Translations under genes and position numbers: made by a program
NCBI GenBank assembly: GCA_937928635.1
Contig: CALFWM010000023.1
Location: 1-56,415 of the forward strand
DNA: 56,415 bases
Origin: an uncultured Sulfitobacter sp.
Lineage (GTDB): Bacteria; Pseudomonadota; Alphaproteobacteria; Rhodobacterales; Rhodobacteraceae
Reading direction: 5' to 3'
The notes under the pieces: generated by a model
Databases searched by the model: none
What the model saw: only the letters and a program-made list of their open reading frames with translations
What the model was told of the DNA's origin: nothing
In this document: piece by piece, positions 17,158 through 27,271 of the stretch
Layout of the letters: every line of letters starts with the position of its first letter
Numbering within the stretch: position 1 is the first letter of the stretch

Positions 17158-19073
17158 TGGGTGACCTGCTCCGCGCGTTCATCGTCATCAGCAAAGTAAA
17201 ACTCATCAACCCGGTGGACGCCAAAATGCGCGCCGGGGTCAAAGGCCCAGATCGCTGTCTCAGGCACATTGCGCAGGCGTTTGTTAACCACGACGGGTTG
17301 CGGGGCCTCTGCCAGAATGCCGATGGCATAAACCTGTTCAGCATGAATGCGCAGCATTTCTTTCCAGTAAATCTCGCGCGTCTTGGCATCAATCGAATGG
17401 GCCCAGCCGTCGGCCATGGCCAACAGGCGGTTGGGGGCAACAGCCTCGGGCGGTTCGCCCAATTCACCACCAGACTGATAATATTGCCCCCATTTGGGCC
17501 AGGCGAAAAATTCCTGATTGGTGGGGGCAAGGTATGATGGCGATGTCTCCAGCGTGGGCAGGCCATTGTCCCAACCAAACCAGACTGCGGCCATGCTGAT
17601 CCCGGCATAAACGCGGTTGCGCAGAATGCTGCGTTCCAGCGGGCGCATCACCAGCTTGATCCCCAGTTCGTGCCAGGTGTCGGTGACAATGGCCAGCGCG
17701 TTTTCAACCTCCTGACGCTCCCCTGCGGTTTCCACCACAAACTCCATGGGGCGCCCATCGGGCAACAGGCGAATGCCGGTAGGCGTGCGCTCTGTCAGGC
17801 CCATTTCATCCAGCAGGGCATTGCCTTTCTCCACATCCAGCGTGGCCCATTCGCGCATCCGCTCTGCGTCGTGCAGCGGGCTTTGTGACACGGGGGTCAT
17901 CGCGCCCTCTTTGGCCAGACCAAAATAGAGCGCGCGGTTAATCATGCGCCGGTCAACCCCGACGGAGAGCGCGCGGCGAAACCGCACGTCGCGCATGACT
18001 TCGCGCCAAACAGGATCGGCAAAGTTGAGGTTAGGATAGATCGCAATCTGGCTGGCCGCACCATTACCCCACAACAGCGTGCGATAATTGCCGCCGTCCT
18101 CTTCGCCCTTTTTCAGTATTGCAATATCGGGAAAATCCAATCCGCGTGCCTGCAAATCTGTCTCGCCTGCGTTGGCCTTGGCCGCGACCAGACCACCGCT
18201 GACAATCGTCATTTCGACCACGTCGATATAGGGCAGTTGCAGCCCCCGCGAATCAATGCGGTGATAATAGGGGTTGCGCACAAACAGGTTGCGCGATGAC
18301 CCGGTGGGGCTGGCGTTGATCCAGGGCTGCAAAGTTGGCTGCGCGGGGTTGTCGAACTTGTTCATGTTGTCGCGCTTGTTGTGGAGCGCAGCCCAGCTCT
18401 TGACCCGTGCCCGGCGCGTTTCCTTGGCCAGCTCGTCCGGGTCGGCATATTCCCCATGAAACTTTTTCAGATAATGCGCGGGGCGATAGATGAACGGCGG
18501 GGCGGCCTGTGCCAGCAGCGGCAAAAATGTGGGGTTCGGCGTGGGCCATTCAAAAATGACCGTATGCGCATCCGGAAAGCTGACAGAGCCCAGATTGCCA
18601 TCAAAATACATGAAATCGGGCGGCCCGGAGGGTGTGATCAGGGGGTTTTTGATCACCCCTTCCCACCAATAGCGGAAGTCCTCAGAGGTAAAGAGTGCCC
18701 CATCTGACCACCGGTGCCCCGGGCGCAGATGCATGACATATTTGCGGCCCTCAATCACCTCAATGTCGCGCAGAATATCGGGGTAAAGCTCATAATTGGC
18801 GTCATACCCAACCAGCCGGGCATAGCCATAGACCACCATCTGCCGCACATCTTTGGAGCGTGACACCATGGTGCGCAACGTGCCACCGGGCTTGCCAAAA
18901 CTGCGCCCCTTTGCCTCCAGGTCAACAATCAACGGGGTGCTGGGAAGGCGTTCAGTGATCGGGGGCAGGTCGCCACTGTTGACCTCATCCACCCAAAAGC
19001 CGGTTTCAAGCAGGGCCTTTTGCGCCATCAGGGGTGAGGCAAAAAACAGAAGGAAGAACAATACTCTAGCCAT
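17154..19073 (-). CDS. Periplasmic peptide-binding protein (SBP family 5, YejA-like)
   Basis: This 639-residue extracellular solute-binding protein starts at ATG 19073, giving a signal peptide [18 protein letters not shown]; an upstream in-frame ATG at 19232 would add 53 residues with no export signal and lies inside the ATPase gene. Family 5 hallmarks are KYVMHLRPGHRWSDGALFTS (domain I) and VRFRRALSVGVDRRMINRAL (domain II). Length and context match YejA-like proteins that bind peptides or microcin C-like compounds. The start overlaps the ATPase stop by 8 nt. Confidence 0.88.
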   Translation of the reverse strand: MARVLFFLLFFASPLMAQKALLETGFWVDEVNSGDLPPITERLPSTPLIVDLEAKGRSFGKPGGTLRTMVSRSKDVRQMVVYGYARLVGYDANYELYPDILRDIEVIEGRKYVMHLRPGHRWSDGALFTSEDFRYWWEGVIKNPLITPSGPPDFMYFDGNLGSVSFPDAHTVIFEWPTPNPTFLPLLAQAAPPFIYRPAHYLKKFHGEYADPDELAKETRRARVKSWAALHNKRDNMNKFDNPAQPTLQPWINASPTGSSRNLFVRNPYYHRIDSRGLQLPYIDVVEMTIVSGGLVAAKANAGETDLQARGLDFPDIAILKKGEEDGGNYRTLLWGNGAASQIAIYPNLNFADPVWREVMRDVRFRRALSVGVDRRMINRALYFGLAKEGAMTPVSQSPLHDAERMREWATLDVEKGNALLDEMGLTERTPTGIRLLPDGRPMEFVVETAGERQEVENALAIVTDTWHELGIKLVMRPLERSILRNRVYAGISMAAVWFGWDNGLPTLETSPSYLAPTNQEFFAWPKWGQYYQSGGELGEPPEAVAPNRLLAMADGWAHSIDAKTREIYWKEMLRIHAEQVYAIGILAEAPQPVVVNKRLRNVPETAIWAFDPGAHFGVHRVDEFYFADDDERAEQVTQ

Positions 19074-20835
19074 GACATCGCACCATATGACCGGGTTCAA
19101 GTTCGCGTAATGCCGGCACGTTTGTCCCCTCAAAACGGAACATTTCCGGCCAGGTTGTTGGTGACCCGGCACCCTTGGAGACAAGGTCCAGATCAATCGG
19201 ACGGGCAATGTCGGGTTCTGGTTGTGCTGCAATCAGGGCCTTTGTGTAGGGGTGTTTGGGGTCGTAAAACAGGGTATCTGGCGGGGCCTGTTCGACAATC
19301 ACACCGGCGCGCATGACCGCGACCTCGTCCGCGATCCGGGCGACCACCGCCAAATCGTGACTGATGAACAGGTAACTCAGGCTGGCGCGGTCGCGGATGT
19401 CCTCCAGCAGCGATAATATTTGGTCCTGAACGGAAACATCCAAAGCACTGGTCGGCTCGTCACAAATCAGCAGCTTTGGGTCCAGTGTCAGCGCGCGCGC
19501 AATCGACAGGCGTTGGCGTTGGCCCCCTGAAAACGCATGCGGATAGCGGCGCATCATGTCGGGGTTCAGCCCCACCCAAGACAGCATTTCCGCTGCTTTT
19601 TCCCGACGATCCCGCCGCGATCCGATTTTATGAATGTCCAGCGGCTCTGTCAGGGCATCGCCAATACGCATGCGCGGGCTGAGCGATGAATAGGGGTCCT
19701 GAAACACCATCTGGGCCTGTCGCTGAAAAGCGGTGCGCTGGGTGACATCCATGCCATGCACCGGCAACGGATCAACGCCCGGTTTAGGGTAAAACAAAAC
19801 CTCACCACCGGGGTCAGGCACTTCTGCGCCCAATGCCACCCGCGCGCAGGTTGTTTTGCCCGATCCACTTTCGCCCACAACGGCCAGTGTTTTGCCACGC
19901 ACCACCTGAAGGTTCACATCCTTGCAGGCGGTGACTGTGACGGGATTGCGCCACCCACCTGCGCGCAGGGTAAAGGTTTTTGTGACGTCTTTGAGATCCA
20001 GGATCACATCCTCATGGGGCAGCGCGCGGGCAGGCATCGCGACCTCCGGGATCAGCGGCGCGGCCTTGAACAGCTTTTTCGTATAGCCATGCTGCGGATC
20101 GCCCAGCACCTCTGCGGCAGAGCCGCTTTCCATCACGCGGCCCTTGGCCATCACCACGACCTTTTCGGCCATATTGGCGACAACGCCCAGATCATGGGTG
20201 ACAAGAATAACTGCCATGCCGGTATCACGCTGAAGCTCATTGATCAGGCCCAGCACCTGCGCCTGCGTGGTCACATCCAGTGCGGTGGTTGGTTCATCCG
20301 CGATCAACAGTTCTGGTTTGGCAACCATGGCCATGGCGATCATGGCGCGCTGTCGCATACCACCAGACATTTCAAAGGGATAGCTGCGCCACGCCCGTTC
20401 CGGGTCAGTAAACCCAACCCGTTCAAACTGCTCAATCACGCATCGTTTGGATTCTGCACGCCCCATGGAGCGGTGCAGGCGCAAGACCTCCGCGACCTGA
20501 TTTCCCAGTCGGTGCAGCGGGGAAAGTGAACGCATAGGTTCTTGAAAGATCATCGAAATCCGGTCGCCGCGAATACCGCGCATCATGCGTTCGGATGTGC
20601 TGCACAGATCCACCAGGCCACTTTGCGCCGCAAAGGTGATTTGCCCCGCACGCAGCTGTGCCGCCTCGGGCAGGATCCGCAAAACCGACCGACAGGTCAG
20701 CGTCTTGCCAGAGCCAGATTCCCCAACCAAGGCCAATGTCTCGCCCGCAGCCACGGAAAAACTGACGTCACACACCACAGGGGGCGCATCGCCAAATCCA
20801 ATTGTCAGGGCGTCTACATCAAGCAGAGAAGTCAT
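19066..20835 (-). CDS. Double-domain peptide ABC transporter ATPase (YejF/DppDF fusion)
   Basis: This 589-residue cytosolic protein has two complete ABC ATPase domains, equivalent to fused DppD and DppF. Walker A motifs are [12 protein letters not shown] and [12 protein letters not shown] (second near residue 320). Signature motifs are [15 protein letters not shown] and [15 protein letters not shown], each followed by Walker B ([24 protein letters not shown]). I chose ATG 20835 ([13 protein letters not shown]); ATG at 20841 and 20901 are also in frame. It is the first gene of the four-gene YejFABE-like set on the minus strand, and energises uptake of peptides. Confidence 0.92.
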   Translation of the reverse strand: MTSLLDVDALTIGFGDAPPVVCDVSFSVAAGETLALVGESGSGKTLTCRSVLRILPEAAQLRAGQITFAAQSGLVDLCSTSERMMRGIRGDRISMIFQEPMRSLSPLHRLGNQVAEVLRLHRSMGRAESKRCVIEQFERVGFTDPERAWRSYPFEMSGGMRQRAMIAMAMVAKPELLIADEPTTALDVTTQAQVLGLINELQRDTGMAVILVTHDLGVVANMAEKVVVMAKGRVMESGSAAEVLGDPQHGYTKKLFKAAPLIPEVAMPARALPHEDVILDLKDVTKTFTLRAGGWRNPVTVTACKDVNLQVVRGKTLAVVGESGSGKTTCARVALGAEVPDPGGEVLFYPKPGVDPLPVHGMDVTQRTAFQRQAQMVFQDPYSSLSPRMRIGDALTEPLDIHKIGSRRDRREKAAEMLSWVGLNPDMMRRYPHAFSGGQRQRLSIARALTLDPKLLICDEPTSALDVSVQDQILSLLEDIRDRASLSYLFISHDLAVVARIADEVAVMRAGVIVEQAPPDTLFYDPKHPYTKALIAAQPEPDIARPIDLDLVSKGAGSPTTWPEMFRFEGTNVPALRELEPGHMVRCHG

Positions 20836-21166
20836 GAACATCCCGGTTCGGTGGGTGTGGCCCGTCGCCACAGCCTGAGTGAAGCCGATTTTTGCCAGCA
20901 CGTCCAGTGGCCCGCAGCAATTGGCCTAACCCATTAAAGCCAGCCTTGTCCCCCGGCATTTATGGGGATGTCTCAGCCGATGAGGCACCCCGCAATCTCG
21001 GCTGGTAACCTCAATCCCGGCTAGTCCCTTGCGACGTTACGTAAGGCGCATGCACCGCAAGGGATGGTGGACATCAATGCGGCAATCCTCATCATGGGTG
21101 CAACGCGCTGGGCAGCGGGCCGATTCCGCCAACCTGCCTTGTCGCCTGATCACGCGAGGGGACCAG

Positions 21167-23257
21167 ATGTCAGACAAAGTGAACTACACCCGCCACGGTG
21201 AAACTGTCGTTTTGCGGATTCAGAACCCGCCTGTAAATGCCCTAAGCCAAGCCGTGCGTCAGGGTCTGATGGATGGCATGGACCGCGCCGAAGCGGACAG
21301 CGGCGTGAAGGCTGTGCTGATTGTCGGTGAGGGCCGCGCGTTTATTGCCGGGGCCGACATTACGGAATTTGGCAAGACCCCGCTGGAACCCTGGCTGCCT
21401 GATGTCTGCAACCGGATCGAGGCATCACCCCTGTTGGTAATCGCCTCAATGCACGGTGTGTCACTGGGCGGTGGTCTGGAGGTCGCGCTGTCGACCCATT
21501 ACCGCGTCGCCCAACCAGACGCCCGCGTGGGCCTGCCGGAGGTGCATCTGGGCCTGCTGCCCGGTGCCGGGGGCACGCAGCGTTTACCGCGTCTGATCGG
21601 GGTGGAGCCAAGCCTCGATGTGATCACATCAGGGCGTCATATCAAAGCGCCCCAAGCGCTTGAGCTGGGTATCATCGACAAGATGGAAACGGGTGATCCC
21701 GAAACCCTTGGTCTGGCCTATGCGGCTGAATTGATTGCCGCGTCCAGCCCGCGCCGCGCGATCAGCGAGATGCCCAACCCCGCTCAGATTGATTGGGATG
21801 CAGCCTATGACGCGACGCTCAAGAAAGGGCGCGGCCAGATGAGCCCGGCACAGGCCGTGCGTGCCGTGCAGGCCAGCGTCGAACTGCCATTTTCAGACGG
21901 ACTCAAGGCCGAGCGGGCCATGTTCATGGAGTTGTTAAAGACCGACCAGAGCAAAGGCATGATCCACGCGTTTTTCAATGAACGTGCGGTCAGCAACCTG
22001 CCCGAGCTTAAAGGTGTCGAGCCACGTGCGTTAAAGGCTGTGGGCGTCATTGGCGGCGGCACCATGGGTGCGGGTATTGCCACGGCGGCCTTGCTGTCGC
22101 GTCTGGACGTTGTGCTGATCGAAAACGGCGCGGAGCAGGCCAGTGCCGCCAAAAACCGCATCGCGGGCAACCTCGCTGGCGCGCTGAAGCGGGGCAAAAT
22201 CAGTCAGGAGCAACATGACGCCCTGCTGAGCGACGCGCTTAAGGTCTCAACGAGCTTTGATGATCTGTCTGATGTGGATTTGGTGGTGGAGGCCGTTTTT
22301 GAGGACATGGACGTCAAGAAAGACGTCTTTGGCAAACTTGATGCCGCCTGCAAACCGGGCTGCATTCTGGCCACCAATACCTCTTATCTGGACGTCAACG
22401 AAATTGCGGCCAGCACGGCGCGTCCCGCTGATGTGATCGGCTTGCATTTCTTTTCCCCGGCCCATGTCATGAAGTTGCTGGAGATCGTAGTGGCAGATCA
22501 AACCGCGCCAGACGTGGTGGCCACGGGCTTTGCGCTGGGCAGAACCCTGGGCAAGGTGTCTGTGCGGGCAGGGGTGTGTGATGGGTTTATCGGCAATCGC
22601 ATCCTGGCCACATACCGCACGGCGGCGGATCACATGGTGCTGGACGGGGCCTCGCCCTATCAGATTGATGCCGCCCTGACCGGGTTTGGCTTTGCCATGG
22701 GGCCGTTTGCTGTGGCTGATCTGGCGGGCCTCGACATTGGCTGGATGACCCGTAAACGCAAAGCGCCGGACCGCCACCCGGAGGAACGTGTGCCCACCTA
22801 CATTGATCGTCTGTGTGAAGAGGGACATTTTGGCCAGAAAACCGGTGAGGGCTATTATGTCTATGAAAAAGGCCAGCGCGGCGGCACGCCAAACCCCAGG
22901 ATCACCGAACTGATCGCGGCAGAGCAGGCGGAGCTGAACATCACCCCGCGCGCCTTTACAGATGCAGAGATTGTGCGCCGCTACATGTGTGCCATGGTGA
23001 ATGAAGCCGCCAAAGTGGTGGGCGAGGGCATCGCGCGCCGTCCGCTGGATGTGGATATGACCCTGCTCTTTGGCTACGGCTTCCCGCGCTATTGGGGTGG
23101 GCCGATGAAATGGGCCGACCTGCAGGGCCTTGATACGGTGCTGGCTGACATCAAGTCTTATGCGGCGGAGGATGCCTGGTTTTGGCAACCCGCGCCTCTC
23201 CTTGAGCAACTGGTGGCCGAGGGCCGCACGTTTGACCACCTCAACAAGAAAGCCTGA
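21167..23257 (+). CDS. Bifunctional enoyl-CoA hydratase / 3-hydroxyacyl-CoA dehydrogenase (FadB/PimF-like)
   Basis: This 696-residue cytosolic enzyme has an N-terminal crotonase domain with GRAFIAGADITEFG and HGVSLGGGLEVALS (oxyanion hole) and GLPEVHLGLLPGAGGTQRLP (catalytic Glu). The NAD domain begins AVGVIGGGTMGAGIATAAL near residue 285, and C-terminal 3-hydroxyacyl-CoA dehydrogenase domains follow with HFFSPAHVMKLLEIV. It catalyses hydration and NAD-dependent oxidation in beta-oxidation. ATG 21167 follows GAGGGGACC; the frame is open further upstream (21029). It is the first gene of an eight-gene plus-strand operon resembling the pimeloyl-CoA type. Confidence 0.92.
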   Translation: MSDKVNYTRHGETVVLRIQNPPVNALSQAVRQGLMDGMDRAEADSGVKAVLIVGEGRAFIAGADITEFGKTPLEPWLPDVCNRIEASPLLVIASMHGVSLGGGLEVALSTHYRVAQPDARVGLPEVHLGLLPGAGGTQRLPRLIGVEPSLDVITSGRHIKAPQALELGIIDKMETGDPETLGLAYAAELIAASSPRRAISEMPNPAQIDWDAAYDATLKKGRGQMSPAQAVRAVQASVELPFSDGLKAERAMFMELLKTDQSKGMIHAFFNERAVSNLPELKGVEPRALKAVGVIGGGTMGAGIATAALLSRLDVVLIENGAEQASAAKNRIAGNLAGALKRGKISQEQHDALLSDALKVSTSFDDLSDVDLVVEAVFEDMDVKKDVFGKLDAACKPGCILATNTSYLDVNEIAASTARPADVIGLHFFSPAHVMKLLEIVVADQTAPDVVATGFALGRTLGKVSVRAGVCDGFIGNRILATYRTAADHMVLDGASPYQIDAALTGFGFAMGPFAVADLAGLDIGWMTRKRKAPDRHPEERVPTYIDRLCEEGHFGQKTGEGYYVYEKGQRGGTPNPRITELIAAEQAELNITPRAFTDAEIVRRYMCAMVNEAAKVVGEGIARRPLDVDMTLLFGYGFPRYWGGPMKWADLQGLDTVLADIKSYAAEDAWFWQPAPLLEQLVAEGRTFDHLNKKA

Positions 23258-23260
23258 ATT

Positions 23261-24439
23261 ATGAAACAAGCTGTTATTGTCTCTACCGCCCGCACGGGCC
23301 TTGCCAAATCCTTCCGCGGCTCTTTCAACATGACCCACGGCGCTGCCATGGGCGGTCACGTGATTGAACACGCGGTGGCGCGTGCGGGTATTGACCCCGG
23401 CTCGATTGAGGATGTCCTGATGGGCTGTGCCACGCCTGAGGGTGCAACCGGTGGCAACATCGCACGCCAATGCGCCCTGCGCGCGGGCCTGCCGGTGACG
23501 GTTGCGGGGGCCACGGTCAACCGGTTCTGTTCGTCAGGTTTGCAAACCATCGCCATGGCCGCGAACGCCATCACCCAAGAGGGCGCTGGCCCCATGGTTG
23601 CCGGCGGTGTGGAGAGTATTTCCATGGTGCAGCCAGAGGCCAAATCGGTCAAAGATGCCTGGTTGCAGGAGCACAAACCCGACATCTACATGAGCATGAT
23701 CGAAACGGCAGATGTGGTGGCAAAACGCTATAAAATCAGCCGCGAATATCAGGATGAATACGGGCTGATGTCACAGCAACGCATGGCAGCGGCGCAAGAG
23801 GCCGACAAGTTTGCCCATGAAATTGTGCCGATGAAAACCGTGATGGGTGTGCAGGACAAAGAGACCAAAGAGATCACGACACACGAGGTCACCGTAGACC
23901 GCGACGAATGCAATCGCCCGACCACCACGATGGAGGGTCTTGCGGGCCTGCAACCTGTGCGTGGTGAGGGCAATTTCATCACTGCGGGCAACGCCAGCCA
24001 GCTTTCAGATGGGGCGGCGGCGGTTGTTGTGCTGGACAGTGCAGAGGCTGAGAAACAGGGGATTGAACCCTTGGGGGCCTTCAAAGGTTTCGCCGTGGCC
24101 GGGTGTGAGCCGGATGAAATGGGCATCGGCCCGATCTATGCCGTCCCCCGCCTGCTGGAACGTCACGGGCTGAAAATTGACGACATTGATCTGTGGGAAT
24201 TGAACGAGGCCTTTGCCTCCCAATGCCTCTACTCCCGCGATTTTCTGAAGATTGACCCGGAGAAATACAACGTCAATGGCGGCTCTATCGCGATTGGCCA
24301 CCCCTTTGGCATGACCGGCGCGCGCATGACAGGGCATCTGATGCTGGAAGGCAAGCGGCGCGGTGCAAAGCTGGGCGTTGTGTCCATGTGCATCGGTGGC
24401 GGCATGGGCGCCGCTGGCCTGTTTGAAATCTATTCCTGA
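23261..24439 (+). CDS. Acetyl-CoA C-acyltransferase (thiolase)
   Basis: This 392-residue thiolase performs the thiolytic cleavage that ends each beta-oxidation round. The nucleophilic cysteine lies in [14 protein letters not shown] (about residue 90). Near the C-terminus [19 protein letters not shown] supplies the catalytic His, and [13 protein letters not shown] the second Cys. It starts 3 nt after the FadB-like gene and is followed by an inverted repeat pair before the acyl-CoA dehydrogenase genes. Its neighbours suggest that it acts on 3-oxo-dicarboxyl-CoA or 3-oxoacyl-CoA substrates; this is inference. Confidence 0.93.
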   Translation: MKQAVIVSTARTGLAKSFRGSFNMTHGAAMGGHVIEHAVARAGIDPGSIEDVLMGCATPEGATGGNIARQCALRAGLPVTVAGATVNRFCSSGLQTIAMAANAITQEGAGPMVAGGVESISMVQPEAKSVKDAWLQEHKPDIYMSMIETADVVAKRYKISREYQDEYGLMSQQRMAAAQEADKFAHEIVPMKTVMGVQDKETKEITTHEVTVDRDECNRPTTTMEGLAGLQPVRGEGNFITAGNASQLSDGAAAVVVLDSAEAEKQGIEPLGAFKGFAVAGCEPDEMGIGPIYAVPRLLERHGLKIDDIDLWELNEAFASQCLYSRDFLKIDPEKYNVNGGSIAIGHPFGMTGARMTGHLMLEGKRRGAKLGVVSMCIGGGMGAAGLFEIYS

Positions 24440-24443
24440 CACC

Positions 24444-24506
24444 GCAGGGCGGGCCAAGGCCCGCCTTACCACCCACCTCGTAAGGCGGGCCTTGGCCCGC
24501 CCCTGC
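24444..24506. repeat. REP-like inverted pair of hairpins between thiolase and acyl-CoA dehydrogenase genes
   Basis: Two arms of about 26 nt face each other. Arm one contains the perfect hairpin GGCGGGCC-AA-GGCCCGCC (24448-24465), arm two GGCGGGCC-TT-GGCCCGCC (24484-24501). The arms are also inverted copies of each other, with GCAGGG (24444) and CCCTGC (24501-24506) outside and TTAC/GTAA inside. The layout matches the pair at 2135-2204 next to the RAYT remnant. Within an operon it may modulate mRNA stability. Confidence 0.65.
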
Positions 24507-24523
24507 AAAAGGAGCACACGCAT

Positions 24524-25723
24524 ATGGACCTGAGCTACAGCGACGATGAAAAGGCCTTTCGCGAAGACGTTCGCGCCTTTCTGGCCGAAAAACTTCCAAC
24601 CGCCCTTAGCGATAAAGTGCGCGATGGGGTGGAGCTGAACAAAGCGGATATGGATCAATGGCACAGCATCCTGAACGATCAGGGCTGGCTGGCGCAAAAC
24701 TGGCCTAAATCCTTTGGCGGTGCTGAATGGAACGCCGTGCAGCGTCACATCTGGGAGGAAGAAGCCGCCGCGCACAACGCGCCGCGCATCGTGCCCTTTG
24801 GTCTGTCGATGCTGGCGCCGGTCTTGCAAAAGTTCGGCTCCAAAGAACAACAGGACCATTGGCTGCCGCGCATTCTGACGGGCGAGGACTGGTGGTGTCA
24901 GGGCTATTCCGAACCGGGTGCGGGCTCTGATCTGGCCTCGCTCAAAACCACGGCGGTGCGGGATGGCGACCACTATGTTGTCAACGGTCAAAAGACTTGG
25001 ACCACCCTTGGCCAATTCGCCAACATGATTTTTTGCCTCGTGCGCACCGACAAGGACGTCAAACAACAGGAAGGCATTTCCTTTCTGCTGATCGACATGG
25101 ACACACCGGGCATCGAGGTGCGCCCCATCATCCTGCTGGACGGGGTGCATGAGGTGAACGAGGTCTGGTTTACAGACGTGCGCGTGCCTGTTGAAAATCT
25201 GGTGGGTGAGGAGAACAAGGGCTGGACCTACGCCAAATATCTGCTGACCCATGAGCGGACAAACATTGCGGGTGTTGGGTTTTCTCAGGCCGGTCTGGCC
25301 TCGGTCAAACGTATTGCACGCGCTGAAATGGCGGGGGACAAACCCCTGATGCAAAACCCGCATTTTGCCGCCCGTGTGGCGCAGGTCGAAATGGATCTGA
25401 TGGCCATGTCCACCACCAACCTGCGCATCATCTCGCAGGCAGCGGCGGGCGGGGCACCGGGGGTGGAGGCCTCCATGCTCAAAGTCAAAGGCACGATCAT
25501 CCGGCAGGAAATCAACGATCTGGCCCGCCGTGCGGCGGGCGTCTATGCGATGCCCTTTGCGTCAGAGGCGATGGAGGGCAGCAACGAGGCCTTACCTGAT
25601 CCCAACAGCGCAGGCCCAGTGGCAGCGCAGTATTTCAATAACCGCAAACTGTCGATTTTTGGCGGGTCCAACGAAATCCAACGCGGCATCATCGCCAAAG
25701 TGACCATGAGCGGGGGGGCCTGA
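24524..25723 (+). CDS. Acyl-CoA dehydrogenase, pimeloyl-CoA dehydrogenase large-subunit-like
   Basis: This 399-residue flavoprotein has the acyl-CoA dehydrogenase fold: N-terminal helices (MDLSYSDDEKAFREDVRAFL), the middle beta domain with WWCQGYSEPGAGSDLASL, and C-terminal YFNNRKLSIFGGSNEIQRGI, the usual FAD/subunit-contact segment. It is paired directly with a second, smaller acyl-CoA dehydrogenase, as in PimC/PimD of Rhodopseudomonas palustris, where the two form a heteromer acting on medium-chain dicarboxylyl-CoA. The pairing is seen; the substrate is inferred. The start follows AAAGGAGCACACGCAT, a strong ribosome binding site. Confidence 0.82.
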   Translation: MDLSYSDDEKAFREDVRAFLAEKLPTALSDKVRDGVELNKADMDQWHSILNDQGWLAQNWPKSFGGAEWNAVQRHIWEEEAAAHNAPRIVPFGLSMLAPVLQKFGSKEQQDHWLPRILTGEDWWCQGYSEPGAGSDLASLKTTAVRDGDHYVVNGQKTWTTLGQFANMIFCLVRTDKDVKQQEGISFLLIDMDTPGIEVRPIILLDGVHEVNEVWFTDVRVPVENLVGEENKGWTYAKYLLTHERTNIAGVGFSQAGLASVKRIARAEMAGDKPLMQNPHFAARVAQVEMDLMAMSTTNLRIISQAAAGGAPGVEASMLKVKGTIIRQEINDLARRAAGVYAMPFASEAMEGSNEALPDPNSAGPVAAQYFNNRKLSIFGGSNEIQRGIIAKVTMSGGA

Positions 25724-25724
25724 G

Positions 25725-26858
25725 ATGAACTTTGACCTCACCGAAGAGCGGCAAATGCTGCAAGACACCCTGCGCCGGTTCCTGCGGGACAAATACGACA
25801 CGCAAACGCGCAACACCATTTTGGACTCCGCCACCGGGCTCTCGACCGAGATTTGGGAAGGGCTTGCCGAACTTGGTGTGATCGGCGCGCTGTTCAGCGA
25901 GGATCAGGGCGGCTTTGGCGGTGCGGGGTTTGATGTGGCCGTGGTGTTTGAAGAACTGGGCCGCGCGGGCGTGGTTGAACCCATGCTGGACACCGCTGTG
26001 CTGGGGGGCGGGTTGATCGCGAATCTGGGCGATGATGCACAGCGTGCGCTGATCGAAAAACTGATTGGCGGCGCGCTGCATCTGGCCTTTGCCCATGCAG
26101 AACCCACCAACCGTTATGATCTGAACCGCGTGCAAACCAGCGCAGCCGCTGACGGCAATACGATCACCCTCAATGGCCGCAAGGCTGTGGTGGTCAACGC
26201 CGAAGCGGCTAACGTTCTGGTGGTCTCTGCCCGTGAAAGCGGCGCAATCCGCGACACCGATGGCATATCGCTTTTCCTTGTGCCGTCTGACACCAAGGGC
26301 CTGACGGTGCAGGGCTATCCCCTTTTGGCAGGCGGGCGCGCAGCTGAGGTCACGTTGGACAACGTTCAACTGCCCACGTCAGCCCGCCTTGGGCCTGCGG
26401 GCAAGGCCTATCTTGCCATCGAGGCGCGGGTGGCTGCCGCGAACGTGGCACTAAACGCCGAAACTCTGGGCGCGATGGAAACCGCAACAGCGCTGACCAA
26501 AGATTACCTGATGACGCGCAAACAATTTGGCCGTCCAATTGGCACTTTTCAGGCCCTCGCGCATCGGTTTTCCGACATGCTGATTGAGATGGAGCAGGCC
26601 CGTTCTGCTGTGATCAACGCGGCAGGGCATCTGGAGGCGCCGCGCGACACGCGCGAAATTCACGTCTCTGCCGCCAAGAACCTGATGGGCCGCGCAGGCC
26701 GTTTGGTTGCAGAGGAATCCATCCAGATGCATGGTGGCATTGCCATGACGCAGGAATATGAACTGGCCCATATCGCCAAGCGCATTGTGATGGCGGACCA
26801 CCGGTTTGGGGATACAGATCATCACCTTGAACGCTTTATCGCGTTGAGCGCGGCGTGA
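25725..26858 (+). CDS. Acyl-CoA dehydrogenase, pimeloyl-CoA dehydrogenase small-subunit-like
   Basis: This 377-residue protein is the second acyl-CoA dehydrogenase in tandem, starting 1 nt after the stop of the first. It retains RKQFGRPIGTFQALAHRFSD and ESIQMHGGIAMTQEYELAHI from the FAD-binding C-terminal half, whereas the middle domain is diverged (AFAHAEPTNRYDLN replaces the usual TEP.AGSD). The asymmetry suggests that in a complex with its partner it has a reduced catalytic or structural role, as in PimD-type and other heteromeric acyl-CoA dehydrogenases. Its stop overlaps the next start (GTGA). Confidence 0.82.
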   Translation: MNFDLTEERQMLQDTLRRFLRDKYDTQTRNTILDSATGLSTEIWEGLAELGVIGALFSEDQGGFGGAGFDVAVVFEELGRAGVVEPMLDTAVLGGGLIANLGDDAQRALIEKLIGGALHLAFAHAEPTNRYDLNRVQTSAAADGNTITLNGRKAVVVNAEAANVLVVSARESGAIRDTDGISLFLVPSDTKGLTVQGYPLLAGGRAAEVTLDNVQLPTSARLGPAGKAYLAIEARVAAANVALNAETLGAMETATALTKDYLMTRKQFGRPIGTFQALAHRFSDMLIEMEQARSAVINAAGHLEAPRDTREIHVSAAKNLMGRAGRLVAEESIQMHGGIAMTQEYELAHIAKRIVMADHRFGDTDHHLERFIALSAA

Positions 26859-27271
26859 ACACGCCCCTGCCACATCACCGTGCGCCTCTATCGGGCGCGC
26901 AAGGGCTGGTGGGCTATGAAATTGACCTGAGCAATCCGGGTGGAGGTGCGGTGTTGCGGCTAGAGGTCGGGCCACAGCATTTGAACCGCAATGGCACCCT
27001 GCATGGAGGCATTCACGCAATGATGCTGGACGCGGCCGCCGGGTTTTCCGCGTCACGTCATCTTGCCGGGCAGGCGGTGGATATTGTGCCGGTTGTGACG
27101 CTTTCGCTCACCACCCATTTTCTGGCCGCTGGCGGTCAGGGGCAGGTCATCGCAATGGGCCAGGTCACGGGTGGCGGATACAAGATCATCTACGCAGAAG
27201 CCGAAATACGTGATGCGGACGGCACGCTGTTGTCCAAGGGCAGCGGCGTTTTCAAAAGGACATCCGCATGA
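26855..27271 (+). CDS. PaaI-type hotdog thioesterase
   Basis: This 138-residue protein has a single hotdog fold. HLNRNGTLHGGIHAMMLDAA (about residues 42-61) is the PaaI/thioesterase signature, with the Asn and Gly-Gly typical of acyl-CoA thioesterases and a downstream LTTHFLAAG strand. Members hydrolyse acyl- or aryl-CoA and often relieve CoA trapping. It starts with GTG at 26855 overlapping the dehydrogenase stop by 4 nt, and its stop overlaps the hydratase start in the same way. By context it acts on dead-end CoA thioesters of the pathway. Confidence 0.85.
   Translation: MNTPLPHHRAPLSGAQGLVGYEIDLSNPGGGAVLRLEVGPQHLNRNGTLHGGIHAMMLDAAAGFSASRHLAGQAVDIVPVVTLSLTTHFLAAGGQGQVIAMGQVTGGGYKIIYAEAEIRDADGTLLSKGSGVFKRTSA

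Noticed and set aside
19074..19232. Longer start for the peptide-binding protein
   Set aside because: It would run inside the ATPase gene and hide the signal peptide that begins at 19073.
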